Origin: Alphaproteobacteria bacterium
GTDB taxonomy: Bacteria > Pseudomonadota > Alphaproteobacteria > Rhodospirillales > Rhodospirillaceae
DNA: 64,000 nt
Reading direction: 5' to 3'
NCBI GenBank assembly: GCA_030835385.1
Contig: JAURPI010000022.1
Coordinates: 178,207-242,206, forward strand
Shown here: positions 63,721 to 64,000 of the stretch, in pieces
Position numbering within the stretch: position 1 is the first letter of the stretch
How the letters are laid out: each line of letters starts with the position of its first letter
Made by a program: the position numbers and the translations under genes
The notes under the pieces: model-generated
The model's database searches: none
Told to the model about the DNA's origin: nothing
What the model saw: the letters and a program-made list of their open reading frames with translations, nothing else

Positions 63721-64000
63721 TGACCTTTCCCGTTAAAACTGGGCCAAGTGTTGCTTAGCATTTGGTCTGGATTTTGGAGGCCTGCAGCTGCCTTATCGTC
63801 ACAAGCGGCGTAAACGGCTCTATCACCAGGACAGTTCCGTCATCCGGCTCAGGCCTCAATATCCCAATCACATCTGGAGCGTAGACTTCGTTCACGACAA
63901 GCTCAGCAATGGGCGCCCCTACAAGATGCTGACTGTGCTTGATGAGTACACCCGTGAAGCGCTCTGTGTGGAGGTCCGCTCTAGAATGGGGTCTGCGGAA
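63721..64000 (+). mobile_element. Second copy of the IS3-family element, internally deleted, running off the window
   Basis: The left end TGACCTTTCCCGTTAAAACT matches the first copy with three changes. After 59 bases it jumps from the region before orfA straight to codons inside orfB (first-copy 12450), losing about 565 bp. The right end lies outside the window. Confidence 0.85.
63782..64000 (+). pseudogene. Transposase OrfB fragment
   Basis: 73 codons, open to the window edge, encode LQLPYRHKRRKRLY, NHIWSVDFVHDKLSNGR and KMLTVLDEYTREALCVEV, matching the first IS copy from orfB residue ~80 with few changes. The N-terminal part, orfA and the start are gone, so no transposase is made. Confidence 0.85.

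Overview
The window looks like an alphaproteobacterial chromosome (inference). Indicators are a CcrM-type adenine methyltransferase, an ETF-ubiquinone oxidoreductase, a family-4 uracil-DNA glycosylase with a long Ala/Pro-rich N-terminal linker, ispE next to a TPR lipoprotein-like gene, and accessory genes resembling DUF3768, DUF6641 and DUF6626, which are typical of alphaproteobacterial mobile DNA. I cannot name the genus.

Layout. 0-2.3 kb: an IclR regulator and a beta-lactamase-fold serine hydrolase. 2.7-49.0 kb: mostly accessory DNA that I propose is one integrated element. A tyrosine integrase sits just inside the left end, and a 13-bp near-repeat of the 3' end of tRNA-Gln (right end) lies 140 bp upstream of it; copies of the 10-mer GTTTGTAACT occur at both ends. 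Inside it are: (a) AT-richer mobile DNA at 2.9-11.8 kb with a LOG phosphoribohydrolase divergent from a two-gene operon (unknown 483-aa protein plus a DpdA-like tRNA-guanine-transglycosylase paralogue), a trio of small DUF genes, a hairpin-dense noncoding stretch, and a RelA/SpoT-domain gene cut by an IS3-family element; (b) a leftward run of flavoproteins, SnoaL-like proteins and unknown proteins at 13-22.7 kb controlled by a divergent LysR gene; (c) a second small integrase and a response regulator; (d) two heavy-metal efflux systems (cusBA-like leftward and MerR/CDF/czcCBA-like rightward); (e) a YcnI-like copper protein with an orphan ABC ATPase, a DUF1838 protein, an orphan TRAP binding protein and a VOC protein.

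49-63.7 kb is core genome: a DsbD/ScsB-like thiol-disulfide interchange protein, ispE, a TPR protein, ETF-QO, uracil-DNA glycosylase, moaB, two TIGR04282/TIGR04283 transferases, RNase HII, ccrM, and two MFS transporters. The window ends inside an internally deleted second copy of the IS.

The most unusual system is the LOG / 483-aa protein / TGT-like module at 4.1-8.0 kb, which has the look of a nucleobase-exchange (DNA or RNA base modification) module without the usual 7-deazaguanine synthesis genes beside it. All assignments are from reading the sequence; no database search was possible.
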